Assembly (NCBI RefSeq): GCF_001746915.1
Contig: NZ_MJGC01000067.1
Coordinates: 1 to 53,692 of the forward strand
Origin: Desertifilum tharense IPPAS B-1220
Lineage (GTDB): Bacteria; Cyanobacteriota; Cyanobacteriia; Cyanobacteriales; Desertifilaceae
Direction: 5' to 3'
DNA length: 53,692 nucleotides
The first letter of the stretch is position 1. The number at the start of each line of letters is the position of its first letter. A program made the translations under genes and the position numbers. Below, piece by piece: positions 34,491-43,244 of this stretch. The notes below the pieces were generated by a model. It made no database searches and was not told where the DNA came from. It saw nothing but the letters and a program-made list of their open reading frames with translations.

Positions 34491-34582
34491 AGTCCTCTTA
34501 AGAGGACTGAAAACTCTAGGTAGCAAAAATTCTAGTCGGTTTTAACCGACTTCAGCTATTAGCCCGGAGTTTGAACTCCGGG
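34491..34582 (-). repeat. REP-like palindromic element B, 3' of the Y1 transposase
   Basis: Three stems lie in a row: AGTCCTCTTAAGAGGACT (34491-34508), AGTCGGTTTTAACCGACT (34534-34551) and CCCGGAGTTTGAACTCCGGG (34563-34582). The last two, with the linker TCAGCTATTAG, are the reverse complement layout of element A. The first is preceded by TAGCTAA and so belongs to a copy in the opposite direction. The pair therefore forms an inverted doublet. Confidence 0.8.
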
Positions 34583-34669
34583 CGGGTTTTCGAGCTTACC
34601 GAAAATTGAGCTAAAAGCCTGTGAAATTGATTTCCGGGCAAGTCTATAATCTGAGATAAATCTTTATAC

Positions 34670-36370
34670 ATGCTAACTGACCCCGAACTCCGCTCAAAAG
34701 TAGACCAAATTTGGGATAGATTGTGGTCGTCGGGACTCTCCAACCCGATGGACTCCATCGAACAATTCTCTTACCTGCTGTTTCTCAAACGCCTCGATGA
34801 TGCCGAGAACCAGCGGGAGAAACAGACGAAACGCCGCAATCAACCCTTTGAACCGCAAATTAAACCAGAATTGCGCTGGTCGCACTGGATTAACTTTAAG
34901 GCAGATAAGGCACTCAAGCACGTTCGAGAGGAAGTCTTTCCTTGGTTGCGGACGGCGGGAACTCAAGGGAGTTCTTTTGAGCGGTATATGCAGAATGCTG
35001 AGTTTAAAGTCAGCAAACCGGGGACGCTGATAGAAGTCTGTAACCTGATTGATGCGCTGAAAATCTCGGAACAGAATCAGGATGTTCAGGGGGACTTGTA
35101 CGAGTACCTGCTGAGTAAACTCAACACCGCAGGACGTAACGGACAGTTTCGCACGCCTCGCCATATTATCCGGATGATGGTGCGGATGGTTGACCCCAAA
35201 CCGAAGGAACGAATTGGGGACTTGGCGGCGGGGACTTGTGGGTTTTTGGTGAATGCCTACGAGTACATCCTAGAACAGCACAGCGAACCGGATGAGCAGG
35301 GGAAACCGCAGTTAATTGGGGATTTACTCAGTGACGAAGAACGGGAGTTTTTACAAACCGAGGCGTTTACTGCCTATGACAATGATGCCGGAATGACGAT
35401 GTTGCGGATTGGTTCGATGAACCTGATGCTGCACGGGATAAAGCACCCCCGCTTTTTCTACATGGATACGCTGTCTAAGGCGTTCAAGGATGAGAAAAGC
35501 TTGGATGTGGTGCTGATGAATCCCCCGTTTAAGGGGAAGATGGATGAGTCGGATATTAACCCCACCCTGCCAACCAAGTGCAAGAAGACAGAACTGCTAT
35601 TTTTGCACCTGATTGAGCGGGTGTTGGATATGGGGGGACGCTGTGGGGTAATTGTGCCGGATGGGGTGCTGTTTGGTTCGAGCAAGCAACATCAGGAGAT
35701 TCGCAAGAAGATTATTGAAACTCATCGCCTGGATGGGGTGGTGTCGATGCCGTCTGGGGTGTTTAAACCGTATGCGGGGGTTTCGACGGCGGTGCTGCTG
35801 TTTACTCGTGGCGGTACGACGGATAAGATTTGGTTCTATGACATGGAACGCGATGGGTTTTCGCTGGATGATAAGCGGCAACCTGTGGCGGAGAATGATA
35901 TCCCGGATATTCTCACCTGTTGGCAGAATCGGTTTAATCCTGATTTCAGGAGTCAAAGACTACAACGCCTGAGTGAGTTAAAATCTGATATTGCGCCGAT
36001 GAAGGCTGAACGGTTGAAGCTGCTCAAGGAAATCAATCGCCTGACGTTTGAGAATGCTGTTGCACCCGCAGATGATGAGCCAACTCGCCTCGCTTTGGAA
36101 GCAGATAGACAACGACTGGCACAACTGCACGAGCAAATGGCACCCCTGCAAGCGGAAATCAATCAATTGAATCGCCAGTTTTGGGTGACGAAGGCACAGG
36201 TGAAGGGGAATAAATACGACCTTTCAGCAAGCCGTTACCGTCAGATTGAGCAGGATGAGCCTTATTATGAGTCTTCACAGGTGACGATGGAGCGATTGCT
36301 GAAATTAGAGCATGTGATGGCTGAAGAAGTCAGAGAGTTAGAGGTCTTACTGGAGCAAACTTCATCATGA
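34670..36370 (+). CDS. hsdM: Type I DNA methyltransferase M subunit (HsdM)
   Basis: The N6-adenine methyltransferase subunit has 566 residues. The N-terminal HsdM domain (about 1-150) includes DQIWDRLWSSGLSNPMDSIEQ. SAM motif I is DLAAGTCGFL (about 184-193) and catalytic motif IV is NPPF (about 284-287). A coiled-coil-like region (about 430-500) is followed by a C-terminal segment SASRYRQIE. Its stop overlaps the hsdS start (ATGA), indicating coupled translation. I saw no HIP1 octamer within it by eye, unlike most genes here. Start is the ATG at 34670. Confidence 0.95.
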   Translation: MLTDPELRSKVDQIWDRLWSSGLSNPMDSIEQFSYLLFLKRLDDAENQREKQTKRRNQPFEPQIKPELRWSHWINFKADKALKHVREEVFPWLRTAGTQGSSFERYMQNAEFKVSKPGTLIEVCNLIDALKISEQNQDVQGDLYEYLLSKLNTAGRNGQFRTPRHIIRMMVRMVDPKPKERIGDLAAGTCGFLVNAYEYILEQHSEPDEQGKPQLIGDLLSDEEREFLQTEAFTAYDNDAGMTMLRIGSMNLMLHGIKHPRFFYMDTLSKAFKDEKSLDVVLMNPPFKGKMDESDINPTLPTKCKKTELLFLHLIERVLDMGGRCGVIVPDGVLFGSSKQHQEIRKKIIETHRLDGVVSMPSGVFKPYAGVSTAVLLFTRGGTTDKIWFYDMERDGFSLDDKRQPVAENDIPDILTCWQNRFNPDFRSQRLQRLSELKSDIAPMKAERLKLLKEINRLTFENAVAPADDEPTRLALEADRQRLAQLHEQMAPLQAEINQLNRQFWVTKAQVKGNKYDLSASRYRQIEQDEPYYESSQVTMERLLKLEHVMAEEVRELEVLLEQTSS

Positions 36371-37722
36371 AATTAGAGAATGATGAAACTAGCGTAAGCA
36401 AAAAAACTGAAAAAAGAAGTTTTTTGCTAGAAGATTTGATTGTTAATGCTCAGTCAGGCTTCGCTTCAGGTACAAGAGCTGATGATGGAGTCATTCAAGT
36501 CCAGATGAATAATGTCACCACAGATGGCTATCTTGATTTATCTAATTTTATCCGCGTTCCTGCTTCTACAAAACAGCTTAAAAATTACCAGCTCCAAGTA
36601 AATGACTTATTGTTCAATGCTACAAACAGTCCTAACTTGGTAGGTAAAACTACTCTTTTTCGAGGGTTTAAAGAACCTGTAACTTTTAGCAACCATTTTA
36701 TAAGGTTGCGCGTTGATGAAAGCCAAGTTGAACCTAGTTACTTAGCAAAATGGTTTATTGTTCAATGGCAAGCTCGGATATTTGAAAAGCTATGCACCCA
36801 ATGGGTAAATCAAGCGACTGTTCGTAAAGAGGATTTACTGAACCTCAAGATTTGCCTACCCCCAATAGACGAACAAAAGCGGATTGCCGCGATCGCACAA
36901 AAAGCCGACAGACTCCGACGCACCCGACGCTACGCCCTACAACTCAGCGATACCTACCTACAATCCGTCTTTTTGGAGATGTTCGGCGACCCAGTTACCA
37001 ATCCTAAAGGCTGGAAAATCGTGGAGATTGGTGATGTTTGCATCAAGGTAACAGACGGTACTCATCAACCTCCAACTTTTACAGCAAGTGGTATTCCATT
37101 CATTTTTGTTCAAAATATTGCCAAAGGCGAAATAGATTTTTCTAATATTCGTTATGTTTCAGAAGCAACCTACAAAGAGCTAACACGCCACACTAAAGTA
37201 GAAAAAAAAGATATAATTTACAGTTCTGTTGGTGTGTCCTTTGGGGTAGCAGTCCAAGTATTAACAGATATTAAATTTGTTTTTCAAAGACACATTGCAC
37301 ATTTAAAACCAGACCATCAAAAGATTAATTCCACTTTTTTAGCTACTCAGATGAATAGCAATTTCGTTTATTCTCAAGCTAAAAAAGCAGCCCGTGGTGC
37401 TGCACAGCCTACGGTCAACTTAGGTGAAATCCGGGAGTTCAAAATTATCTTGCCACCTCTCCCCCTCCAAGAAAAATTTGCCCAAATCGTCCAGAAATTT
37501 GAACGCCTCCGCACCCAACAACGGGAAGCGGAACGCCAAGCAGAGCATTTATTTCAAACCCTGCTGCATCGTGCCTTTCGGGGTGAACTGACTCCTCAAG
37601 ACTCCAATGATGAGCCTACATCCGTCTTATTAGAACAGATTGGCGCGCAACAGGCACAAGCCGAAGCAAAGCAGCAAGACGCGGAAGCTATTCAGCTAAA
37701 TTTACCCGGAATTATGGATTGA
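36367..37722 (+). CDS. hsdS: Type I specificity subunit (HsdS)
   Basis: The specificity subunit sets the bipartite DNA target of the enzyme. It has 451 residues with the usual two halves. TRD1 covers about 1-163, then a conserved region (about 164-214, LPPIDEQKRIAAIAQKADRLR ... LEMFGDPVTNPKGW). TRD2 covers about 215-360, and the second conserved region follows (LPPLPLQEKFAQIVQKFERLRTQQ ... LLHRAFRGEL). The DNA of both TRDs is AT-rich, while the conserved regions are GC-richer and the first contains a HIP1 site, a mosaic pattern typical of TRD exchange. A second REP-like cluster starts 18 bases after the stop. Confidence 0.93.
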   Translation: MKLENDETSVSKKTEKRSFLLEDLIVNAQSGFASGTRADDGVIQVQMNNVTTDGYLDLSNFIRVPASTKQLKNYQLQVNDLLFNATNSPNLVGKTTLFRGFKEPVTFSNHFIRLRVDESQVEPSYLAKWFIVQWQARIFEKLCTQWVNQATVRKEDLLNLKICLPPIDEQKRIAAIAQKADRLRRTRRYALQLSDTYLQSVFLEMFGDPVTNPKGWKIVEIGDVCIKVTDGTHQPPTFTASGIPFIFVQNIAKGEIDFSNIRYVSEATYKELTRHTKVEKKDIIYSSVGVSFGVAVQVLTDIKFVFQRHIAHLKPDHQKINSTFLATQMNSNFVYSQAKKAARGAAQPTVNLGEIREFKIILPPLPLQEKFAQIVQKFERLRTQQREAERQAEHLFQTLLHRAFRGELTPQDSNDEPTSVLLEQIGAQQAQAEAKQQDAEAIQLNLPGIMD

Positions 37723-37740
37723 ATGGCTTCGTTGTTATCC

Positions 37741-37856
37741 CGCCAGGGGTTGAAACCCCCGTCTCATAGCTAAAGTCGGTTAAAACCGACTGCTTCAGGC
37801 CGGGAGTCCATTTTAATGGACTTTCGCTATTAGCCCGGAGTTTAAACTCTGGGCGG
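37741..37856. repeat. REP-like inverted pair C, 3' of hsdS
   Basis: The left copy has an imperfect stem GGGGTTGAAACCCC (37746-37759), linker CATAGCTAA and AGTCGGTTAAAACCGACT (37774-37791). The right copy, inverted, has AGTCCATTTTAATGGACT (37805-37822), linker TTCGCTATTAG and CCCGGAGTTTAAACTCTGGG (37834-37853). Linker and layout match elements A and B; stem sequences differ but remain self-complementary. Confidence 0.8.
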
Positions 37857-38008
37857 GATTTCGGACCAACCCCGATGATTCCCAAAGAAGCGCGATCGCA
37901 ATCCTCCATCATCTGAGCCAATTGCAATCCTAAAAATTGTTTCTACCCAATTTTCTACCCGATCGCCTTTTTTCCGGCGTAGATGAGCCTGAAAGTATTG
38001 ATTTTTTA

Positions 38009-38080
<72 letters not shown>

Positions 38081-38161
38081 TCGTTTCGGTCACGAAAATT
38101 TATTGTAGCAGATATTTTCTGGAATTAGTCCATAATTTGAAAAAAGTGCTTAATTTTTTTC

Positions 38162-38761
38162 ATGCCTTCTGGTGCCACTCACGATCGCGTTACCTTGTGG
38201 AGTCTGCCCTTGATTACTGGGGCGGCTTTTAGCTTAACGCGCAACGGCGAATTAACTTTACTGGTGGCTGGCGGTTATTTATTTAGCGGTTTACTCCTCA
38301 GCCCTGACTTAGACTTGCAATCTCGCCCTTATAAGCGGTGGGGGTGGCTGCGCTGGCTGTGGATTCCCTACCAAAAGATGTTAACCCATCGGTCTGTATT
38401 GTCTCATGGCTTGGTGATTGGAACGCTGCTGCGGGTGTTTTACCTGGGCTTGTGGATCGCACTTGCCAGCATCTTAATTTTAGGGGTGGTGCAACTGTTT
38501 CGCGATACACCTTGGAGTTGGCAGGCGTTTGGAGAAGGGATGCAGCGATCGCTCTTACGCTATCGTTGGGAATGGTTAGCCGGGTTCATTGGTCTAGAAT
38601 TAGGGGCAGCTACGCATATCCTGTGCGATCGCGCTGGTAGTGCCTACAAACGCTATAAACGCTATGGCATCCAAGGCTTAAAGCGCAAAACCCCCAAACG
38701 GCGAACCTCCACTGCGCGTAAAGCTGCCCCCTCCAAAGCGCGATCGCCCAAAAAACGTTAG
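38162..38761 (+). CDS. DUF2227-type putative metal-binding membrane protein
   Basis: This 199-residue membrane protein is of the DUF2227 family (annotated as putative metal-binding in cyanobacteria). Candidate metal ligands are in SPDLDLQS (about 45-52), LTHRSVLSHG (about 74-83) and THILCDRAGS (about 157-166). Hydrophobic helices lie at about 14-45 and 90-115. The C-terminal 35 residues are very basic (KRKTPKRRTSTARKAAPSKARSPKKR region). It precedes mazG by 20 bases on the same strand, suggesting co-transcription. Its reaction is unknown. Confidence 0.8.
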   Translation: MPSGATHDRVTLWSLPLITGAAFSLTRNGELTLLVAGGYLFSGLLLSPDLDLQSRPYKRWGWLRWLWIPYQKMLTHRSVLSHGLVIGTLLRVFYLGLWIALASILILGVVQLFRDTPWSWQAFGEGMQRSLLRYRWEWLAGFIGLELGAATHILCDRAGSAYKRYKRYGIQGLKRKTPKRRTSTARKAAPSKARSPKKR

Positions 38762-38781
38762 AATAATTACCCAAAACCCCA

Positions 38782-39597
38782 ATGTCTACTGCTGAGAGCG
38801 ATTCTACCCTAGCCGCCTTGCAAGAACTGATTGAAGTTGTCGCCAAGTTGCGATCGCCCCAAGGGGGATGTCCTTGGGATCTTGCCCAAACGCCCCAAAC
38901 CCTGACGCCCTATGTTCTTGAGGAAGCCTACGAAGTTGTAGACGCGATTAAAAATGGCGATCGCGCCCACATCTGCGAAGAACTTGGCGATCTATTATTA
39001 CAAATAGTCCTGCAAGCCCAAATTGCCAGCGAAGCCGGAGACTTTACCCTCGCCGAAGTTGCCCAAGGCATTAGCGAAAAACTGATTCGCCGCCATCCCC
39101 ATGTGTTTAGCGATGTGGAAGCCAATACCATCGCCGAAGTGCATCAAAACTGGGAACAGATCAAAGCCGCCGAAAAAGGTGAAACCAACACCCCCCTTTC
39201 CCAAAAACTCCAACGTTACGCCCGTACCCTCCCCCCGATGACTGCTGCGATGAAAATCTCTACTAAAGCCGCATCCGCCGGGTTTGAGTGGGATAGCGTT
39301 GAAGGGGTTTGGGACAAATTTGACGAAGAACTCGCCGAATTCAAACACGCCTTAGAAGCCGAAACCCCCATCGAACAAGCCTCGGAATTGGGCGATCTTC
39401 TCTTCACCCTCGTCAACATTGCCCGCTGGTACGATCTCGATCCTGCCGATGCCTTACAAGAAACCAATTATCGCTTTTTGCGCCGCTTGCAAGTTCTCGA
39501 AACCTTCGCTGATAAGCCGCTAGCCGATTATACGCTAGGGGAATTAGAGCAACTGTGGCAAAAAACCAAAGCTAGCCTCGCCCAACACAAACCTTAG
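38782..39597 (+). CDS. mazG: Nucleoside triphosphate pyrophosphohydrolase MazG
   Basis: MazG hydrolyses non-canonical or excess NTPs to NMP and PPi in the cytosol. Two MazG domains are visible. The first has CPWDLAQTPQTLTPYVLEEAYEVVDAI and ICEELGDLLLQIVLQA (about 28-80), with the metal-binding EExxE/ExxD pattern. The second has KFDEELAEFKHAL and ASELGDLLFTLVNIARW (about 175-220). The 271 residues match the long E. coli-type enzyme. Confidence 0.95.
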   Translation: MSTAESDSTLAALQELIEVVAKLRSPQGGCPWDLAQTPQTLTPYVLEEAYEVVDAIKNGDRAHICEELGDLLLQIVLQAQIASEAGDFTLAEVAQGISEKLIRRHPHVFSDVEANTIAEVHQNWEQIKAAEKGETNTPLSQKLQRYARTLPPMTAAMKISTKAASAGFEWDSVEGVWDKFDEELAEFKHALEAETPIEQASELGDLLFTLVNIARWYDLDPADALQETNYRFLRRLQVLETFADKPLADYTLGELEQLWQKTKASLAQHKP

Positions 39598-39639
39598 CAA
39601 ACTTTCTGTTCTGCCACTTACAGAAGTCTCGTCACCGCC

Positions 39640-40317
39640 CTACGGTTTAACAAACTTCCATAGGATCTTGTAATCCCAATAGTAATTCAGAGAATCCATA
39701 ACATTGGGAAAATAGGTGCTGCTTTCCTTCATCAGCATAAAGTCATTGAGCATAAATTTTTGGGCAAAAACCAAAAATCCAGCTTGCCGGAAGGTATCAG
39801 CAATGAAGTTGAGGCTGTAGTTTTGCACTTCAAGATTCGACTCTGCCTCAATCACTTTTTTCCAGTTTGACCATAGCGGATTATCTGAATGACAACCTAA
39901 TGCAGCATAGTAAACCCCTTGCGATTGAAGGCAATCAAACATTTCTTGAGCATGGCGTTTCAAGTCTTGAACTAAATACAAAACTTCGTGACTAAATGCA
40001 ACCTGAATTTCTGATTTAAAGGGTTCTAAATCATTACGCGCTTCATAATGAATCGGCAGATCTTTCTTATTATTATTGGCAATTTCAATGGCCTGTCTAG
40101 CCACATCAACCCCAATGCCTTTCTGAAAGGGTTTTTGCTGATATAAAACCCGCAAAAATCCACCTTGATTGCAGCCCACATCAAGCACTGTCTTCCCTTC
40201 TAGGCTTTTTTCGGATATGCGATCGATCATCACTTGCCACAAGGGATAATGATCGTCAAACATGGAATTCTCTTCTTGGGAATTGGTTAGCCAAGTCTCA
40301 ACAATTTTACTGGTCAT
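39640..40317 (-). CDS. Class I SAM-dependent methyltransferase, divergent from nikA
   Basis: The 225-residue protein has SAM motif I VLDVGCNQGGFL (about 44-55), IGVDVARQAIEIANNN (about 70-85) and a motif IV-like region (VAFSHEVLYLV). The C-terminal part is rich in Tyr, Phe and Met (YYWDYKILWKF). Its substrate is unknown. It is transcribed away from nikABCDE with a 286-base shared upstream region, so it may be co-regulated with nickel import; a role in making or modifying a metal chelator is conceivable but unproven. An alternative ATG 18 codons in (MFDDHY) is possible. Confidence 0.75.
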   Translation of the reverse strand: MTSKIVETWLTNSQEENSMFDDHYPLWQVMIDRISEKSLEGKTVLDVGCNQGGFLRVLYQQKPFQKGIGVDVARQAIEIANNNKKDLPIHYEARNDLEPFKSEIQVAFSHEVLYLVQDLKRHAQEMFDCLQSQGVYYAALGCHSDNPLWSNWKKVIEAESNLEVQNYSLNFIADTFRQAGFLVFAQKFMLNDFMLMKESSTYFPNVMDSLNYYWDYKILWKFVKP

Positions 40318-40603
40318 TATTTAATCTCACTGTTGGCGCACGCCCGATCGTTCATTTCGTAATAGAGGTTTTGGAAATCTAGCAATTTTGCAGCGATTCA
40401 GACATTAAAGCCTATCATTTTAAGTTTCCGATCGGAATGCCCCGTGGGGGGATATTTGCTGAACAATCGGCGTTAATGAAGTTAGATTGCAAGAAAATTA
40501 TTAAGTAAATATAAAACTTTGGTTTTCCCTGGTTAGAGTGCGTAAGAATCATTCCCATTGGCGATTTGATATTAGCTATCCCTTCCATTAATCACGTGAG
40601 GAT

Positions 40604-42208
40604 ATGAGCTTTTTAGGAAAGGTTTTATTACCGCTTGCCATCGGAGCCTTAGTGGTGTTGCCCGGTTGCGCGCGTCCGCAGGCATCCTCTAATCGACAAG
40701 CGGATCTAGTTTTTTCCTGGTCGCAGGATGTTGGCCCCCTCAATCCTCATCTGTATGGCCCTAGCCAAATGTTTGCTCAAGATATGATTTTTGAGCCATT
40801 GGTGAGCTATGGGCGAGGGGGGGAAATTCTGCCTGCTTTAGCTGAAAGTTGGGAGGTGTCACCAGATGGCAGACTCATCACCTTTCAATTGCGGCAAGGG
40901 GTACAGTTTTCAGATGGAGAACCCTTTAATGCTGAAGCTGCCAAGCTCAACTTCGATCAAGTCCTAGCCAACACTGGGGCGCATGAGTGGTTAGAACTGA
41001 TCCAGCAGATCGATCGCGTCGAAGCCGAAGGGGACTATACGCTGAGGTTGTATCTCAAAAATCCCTACTATCCGGCTCTCCAGGAGTTGGCGTTAATTCG
41101 TCCGGTGCGGTTCCTCTCGCCTGCGGCTTTCCCCGATTCGGGTACCACGGCGGATGGCATCAAGCAACCGATTGGCACAGGGCCGTGGGTGTTGGCAGAA
41201 TATCGTAAAGATGATGTTGCGGTGTTTCGACGCAATGAAAATTACTGGGGCGAACGGCCCGATCTCGAACAGGTCATCGTGCGGATCATTCCTGACGGAG
41301 AAACGCGGGTTATTGCCTTTGAAAGCGGAGAACTAGATTTAATCTATGGCAATGGTGTGATTAGCCTGGACGCTTTTCAACAGTTGCAGCAATCTGGGCG
41401 TTTCCAGGCGGAAATCTCACAACCGTTGAGTACCAGAGCGATCGCGATTCATTCCGGTCGAGGTCCAACCCAAGAATTAGCCGTGCGTCGGGCGATTCAA
41501 CATAGCTTCAACAAAGATGCCGTGATTGAAGCCATTTTCTATAACACTGAGCGACGCGCCGATACTTACTTTTCCGATGAGGTTCCCTATGCCAACATTG
41601 GACTAGAGCCATATAACTACAATGTAGAACAAGCCAATGCCCTTTTAGAGGAAGCCGGGTGGACGTTACCCGCAGGCGGTGCAATTCGTCAAAAGAATGG
41701 ACAGCCCCTTGTTCTAGAGCTATCTTTTAATGCGCTCAATAATATTGATAAGGCGATCGCAGAAGCACTACAGGCAGATTTGAGACGAGTAGGCATCGAT
41801 CTACGGTTGCTTGGCGAAGAACAGCAATCATGGCTTGAGCGCCAGAGTAATGGTGAATTTCACCTGATTTTTAACGACACCTGGGGGCCGCCCTATGAAC
41901 CTCACGCGATGGTGTCATCCATGCGGAAGCCTTCCCACGCGGACTATGAAGCGCAGTCTGGATTGCCGATGAAGGCAGAGATCGATCGGAAAATTGCTCT
42001 GGTGCTGATCTCCACAGATGAAACCACCCGCCAGCAGTTGTACCGCGACCTGCTCACCACCTTACACGAGCAGGCGGTCTATCTCCCCATTTCCTACTCC
42101 ACCAATCTTGCAGTATTCCGCGAAACGATTAACGGCTTTGAATTTGCTTCCCAGGCCAATCAAATTCCGTTCAAGCAGTTAACCAAGACCCCTAAATCAA
42201 ACCGCTAG
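40604..42208 (+). CDS. nikA: Nickel ABC transporter substrate-binding lipoprotein NikA
   Basis: This is a periplasmic binding protein of a nickel/peptide-type importer. The signal peptide ends in the lipobox LPGC (about 19-22). Similarity to E. coli NikA as I remember it is high throughout: WSQDVGPLNPHLYGPSQMFAQ, SDGEPFNAEAAK, ELALIRPVRFLSPAAFPD, GTGPWVLAEYRKDDVAVFRRNENYWGE and GEEQQSWLERQSNGEFHLIF. Also retained is PPYEPHAMVSSMRKPSHAD, the segment with the Tyr and His that contact the nickel complex in E. coli. The 286-base upstream region has a weak Fur/Zur-like stretch (AAGAATCATTCCCATT, about 40547-40562) that I do not consider reliable. It is the first gene of nikABCDE. Confidence 0.9.
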   Translation: MSFLGKVLLPLAIGALVVLPGCARPQASSNRQADLVFSWSQDVGPLNPHLYGPSQMFAQDMIFEPLVSYGRGGEILPALAESWEVSPDGRLITFQLRQGVQFSDGEPFNAEAAKLNFDQVLANTGAHEWLELIQQIDRVEAEGDYTLRLYLKNPYYPALQELALIRPVRFLSPAAFPDSGTTADGIKQPIGTGPWVLAEYRKDDVAVFRRNENYWGERPDLEQVIVRIIPDGETRVIAFESGELDLIYGNGVISLDAFQQLQQSGRFQAEISQPLSTRAIAIHSGRGPTQELAVRRAIQHSFNKDAVIEAIFYNTERRADTYFSDEVPYANIGLEPYNYNVEQANALLEEAGWTLPAGGAIRQKNGQPLVLELSFNALNNIDKAIAEALQADLRRVGIDLRLLGEEQQSWLERQSNGEFHLIFNDTWGPPYEPHAMVSSMRKPSHADYEAQSGLPMKAEIDRKIALVLISTDETTRQQLYRDLLTTLHEQAVYLPISYSTNLAVFRETINGFEFASQANQIPFKQLTKTPKSNR

Positions 42209-42230
42209 CTCAAGCATAAATCGAATTTTC

Positions 42231-43232
42231 ATGACCATGCGCGATCGCTTTTTAGGGTTCAGGCTTCTTGAGCCGTTAACTCAGTGGACTCAATGGTACG
42301 CCGTCCGTCGGTTACTGCAACTGATCCCAGTCCTGTTGGGAATTTCGCTGGTGACATTTCTCTTGGTGCAGTTAATGCCCAGCGATCCAGCAGTTGTCGT
42401 GCTACGGATTACAGAGGTACCCATCACGCCAGAAGCGATCGCTGCCATGCGCGAGCAATTGGGACTCAATCGACCTCTACCCATCCAATATCTCGATTGG
42501 CTGTGGCACGTCCTTCGGCTTGACTTTGGCATCTCCTTTGTCACCAGACAACCCGTTCTGCACGAAATTTTGCATTACTTGCCAACCACGTTGGAACTGA
42601 CCCTCAGCACCACCGTTTTAATTTGGCTGATTAGCATCCCCTGCGGGATTTTAGCGGCACTCTATCGAGATAGCGTGTTTGATTATGCCAGCCGTCTGTT
42701 TGCCTATGTCGGATCGGCTTTGCCCAACTTTTGGCTTGGTTTTTTGTTGATGTATGGCTTCGGCTTTCAGTTAGGCTGGTTTCCGGTCATGGGTCGGGGG
42801 AGTCTGATGCATTTGGTACTGCCTGCTGTCACGCTCGCCTGGAGACCAGCGGCGGTTTATGCGCGATTATTGCGAAACAGTATGTTAGATAGCCTGAGCC
42901 AAAATTATGTGCTTTATGCCCGCGCTAGAGGCTTGAGGGAACGCCTAATCGTGAGTCGCCATGTCCTCAAAAACGCGCTATTGCCGATCGTCACTTTATT
43001 TGGCATGAGCATTGCTCATCTACTATCAGGAGCCGTAGTGGTTGAGAACGTTTTTGCTTTACCGGGAATTGGACGATTTGCGGTGCAATCGATTCTCAAT
43101 CGAGACTATCCGGTCATTCAAGCCTATGTGTGTTTAGCGGCCGTCTTCTTTGTGATTACCAATTTGATTGTGGATTTGACTTACAGTTATCTCGATCCAA
43201 GGATTCGGTTAGGAAAGGTTGAGGATTCATAA
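42231..43232 (+). CDS. nikB: Nickel ABC transporter permease NikB
   Basis: This 333-residue inner-membrane permease is of the oligopeptide/nickel family. About six membrane helices are visible, starting at about 27-47 (LLQLIPVLLGISLVTFLLVQL). The binding-protein-dependent permease motif lies near YVLYARARGLRERLIVSRHVLKNALLPIVT (about 223-252), where the EAA-like loop contacts the ATPases. It follows nikA by 22 bases. The N-terminus has about 25 extra residues before the first helix; an internal ATG 3 codons in is an alternative start. Confidence 0.9.
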   Translation: MTMRDRFLGFRLLEPLTQWTQWYAVRRLLQLIPVLLGISLVTFLLVQLMPSDPAVVVLRITEVPITPEAIAAMREQLGLNRPLPIQYLDWLWHVLRLDFGISFVTRQPVLHEILHYLPTTLELTLSTTVLIWLISIPCGILAALYRDSVFDYASRLFAYVGSALPNFWLGFLLMYGFGFQLGWFPVMGRGSLMHLVLPAVTLAWRPAAVYARLLRNSMLDSLSQNYVLYARARGLRERLIVSRHVLKNALLPIVTLFGMSIAHLLSGAVVVENVFALPGIGRFAVQSILNRDYPVIQAYVCLAAVFFVITNLIVDLTYSYLDPRIRLGKVEDS

Positions 43233-43244
43233 TCGGTCATTATC

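Noticed and set aside
33911..37856. A CRISPR array reading of the repeated AGTCGGTT-containing elements
   Set aside because: Copies are few, irregularly spaced, inverted and separated by whole genes, and the stems vary. This is a REP-like pattern, not repeats with unique spacers.
40547..40562. Possible Fur/Zur-type box upstream of nikA
   Set aside because: Only about half of the consensus positions match, unlike the strong box at 46873. No NikR-like GTATGA...TCATAC repeat is seen either.
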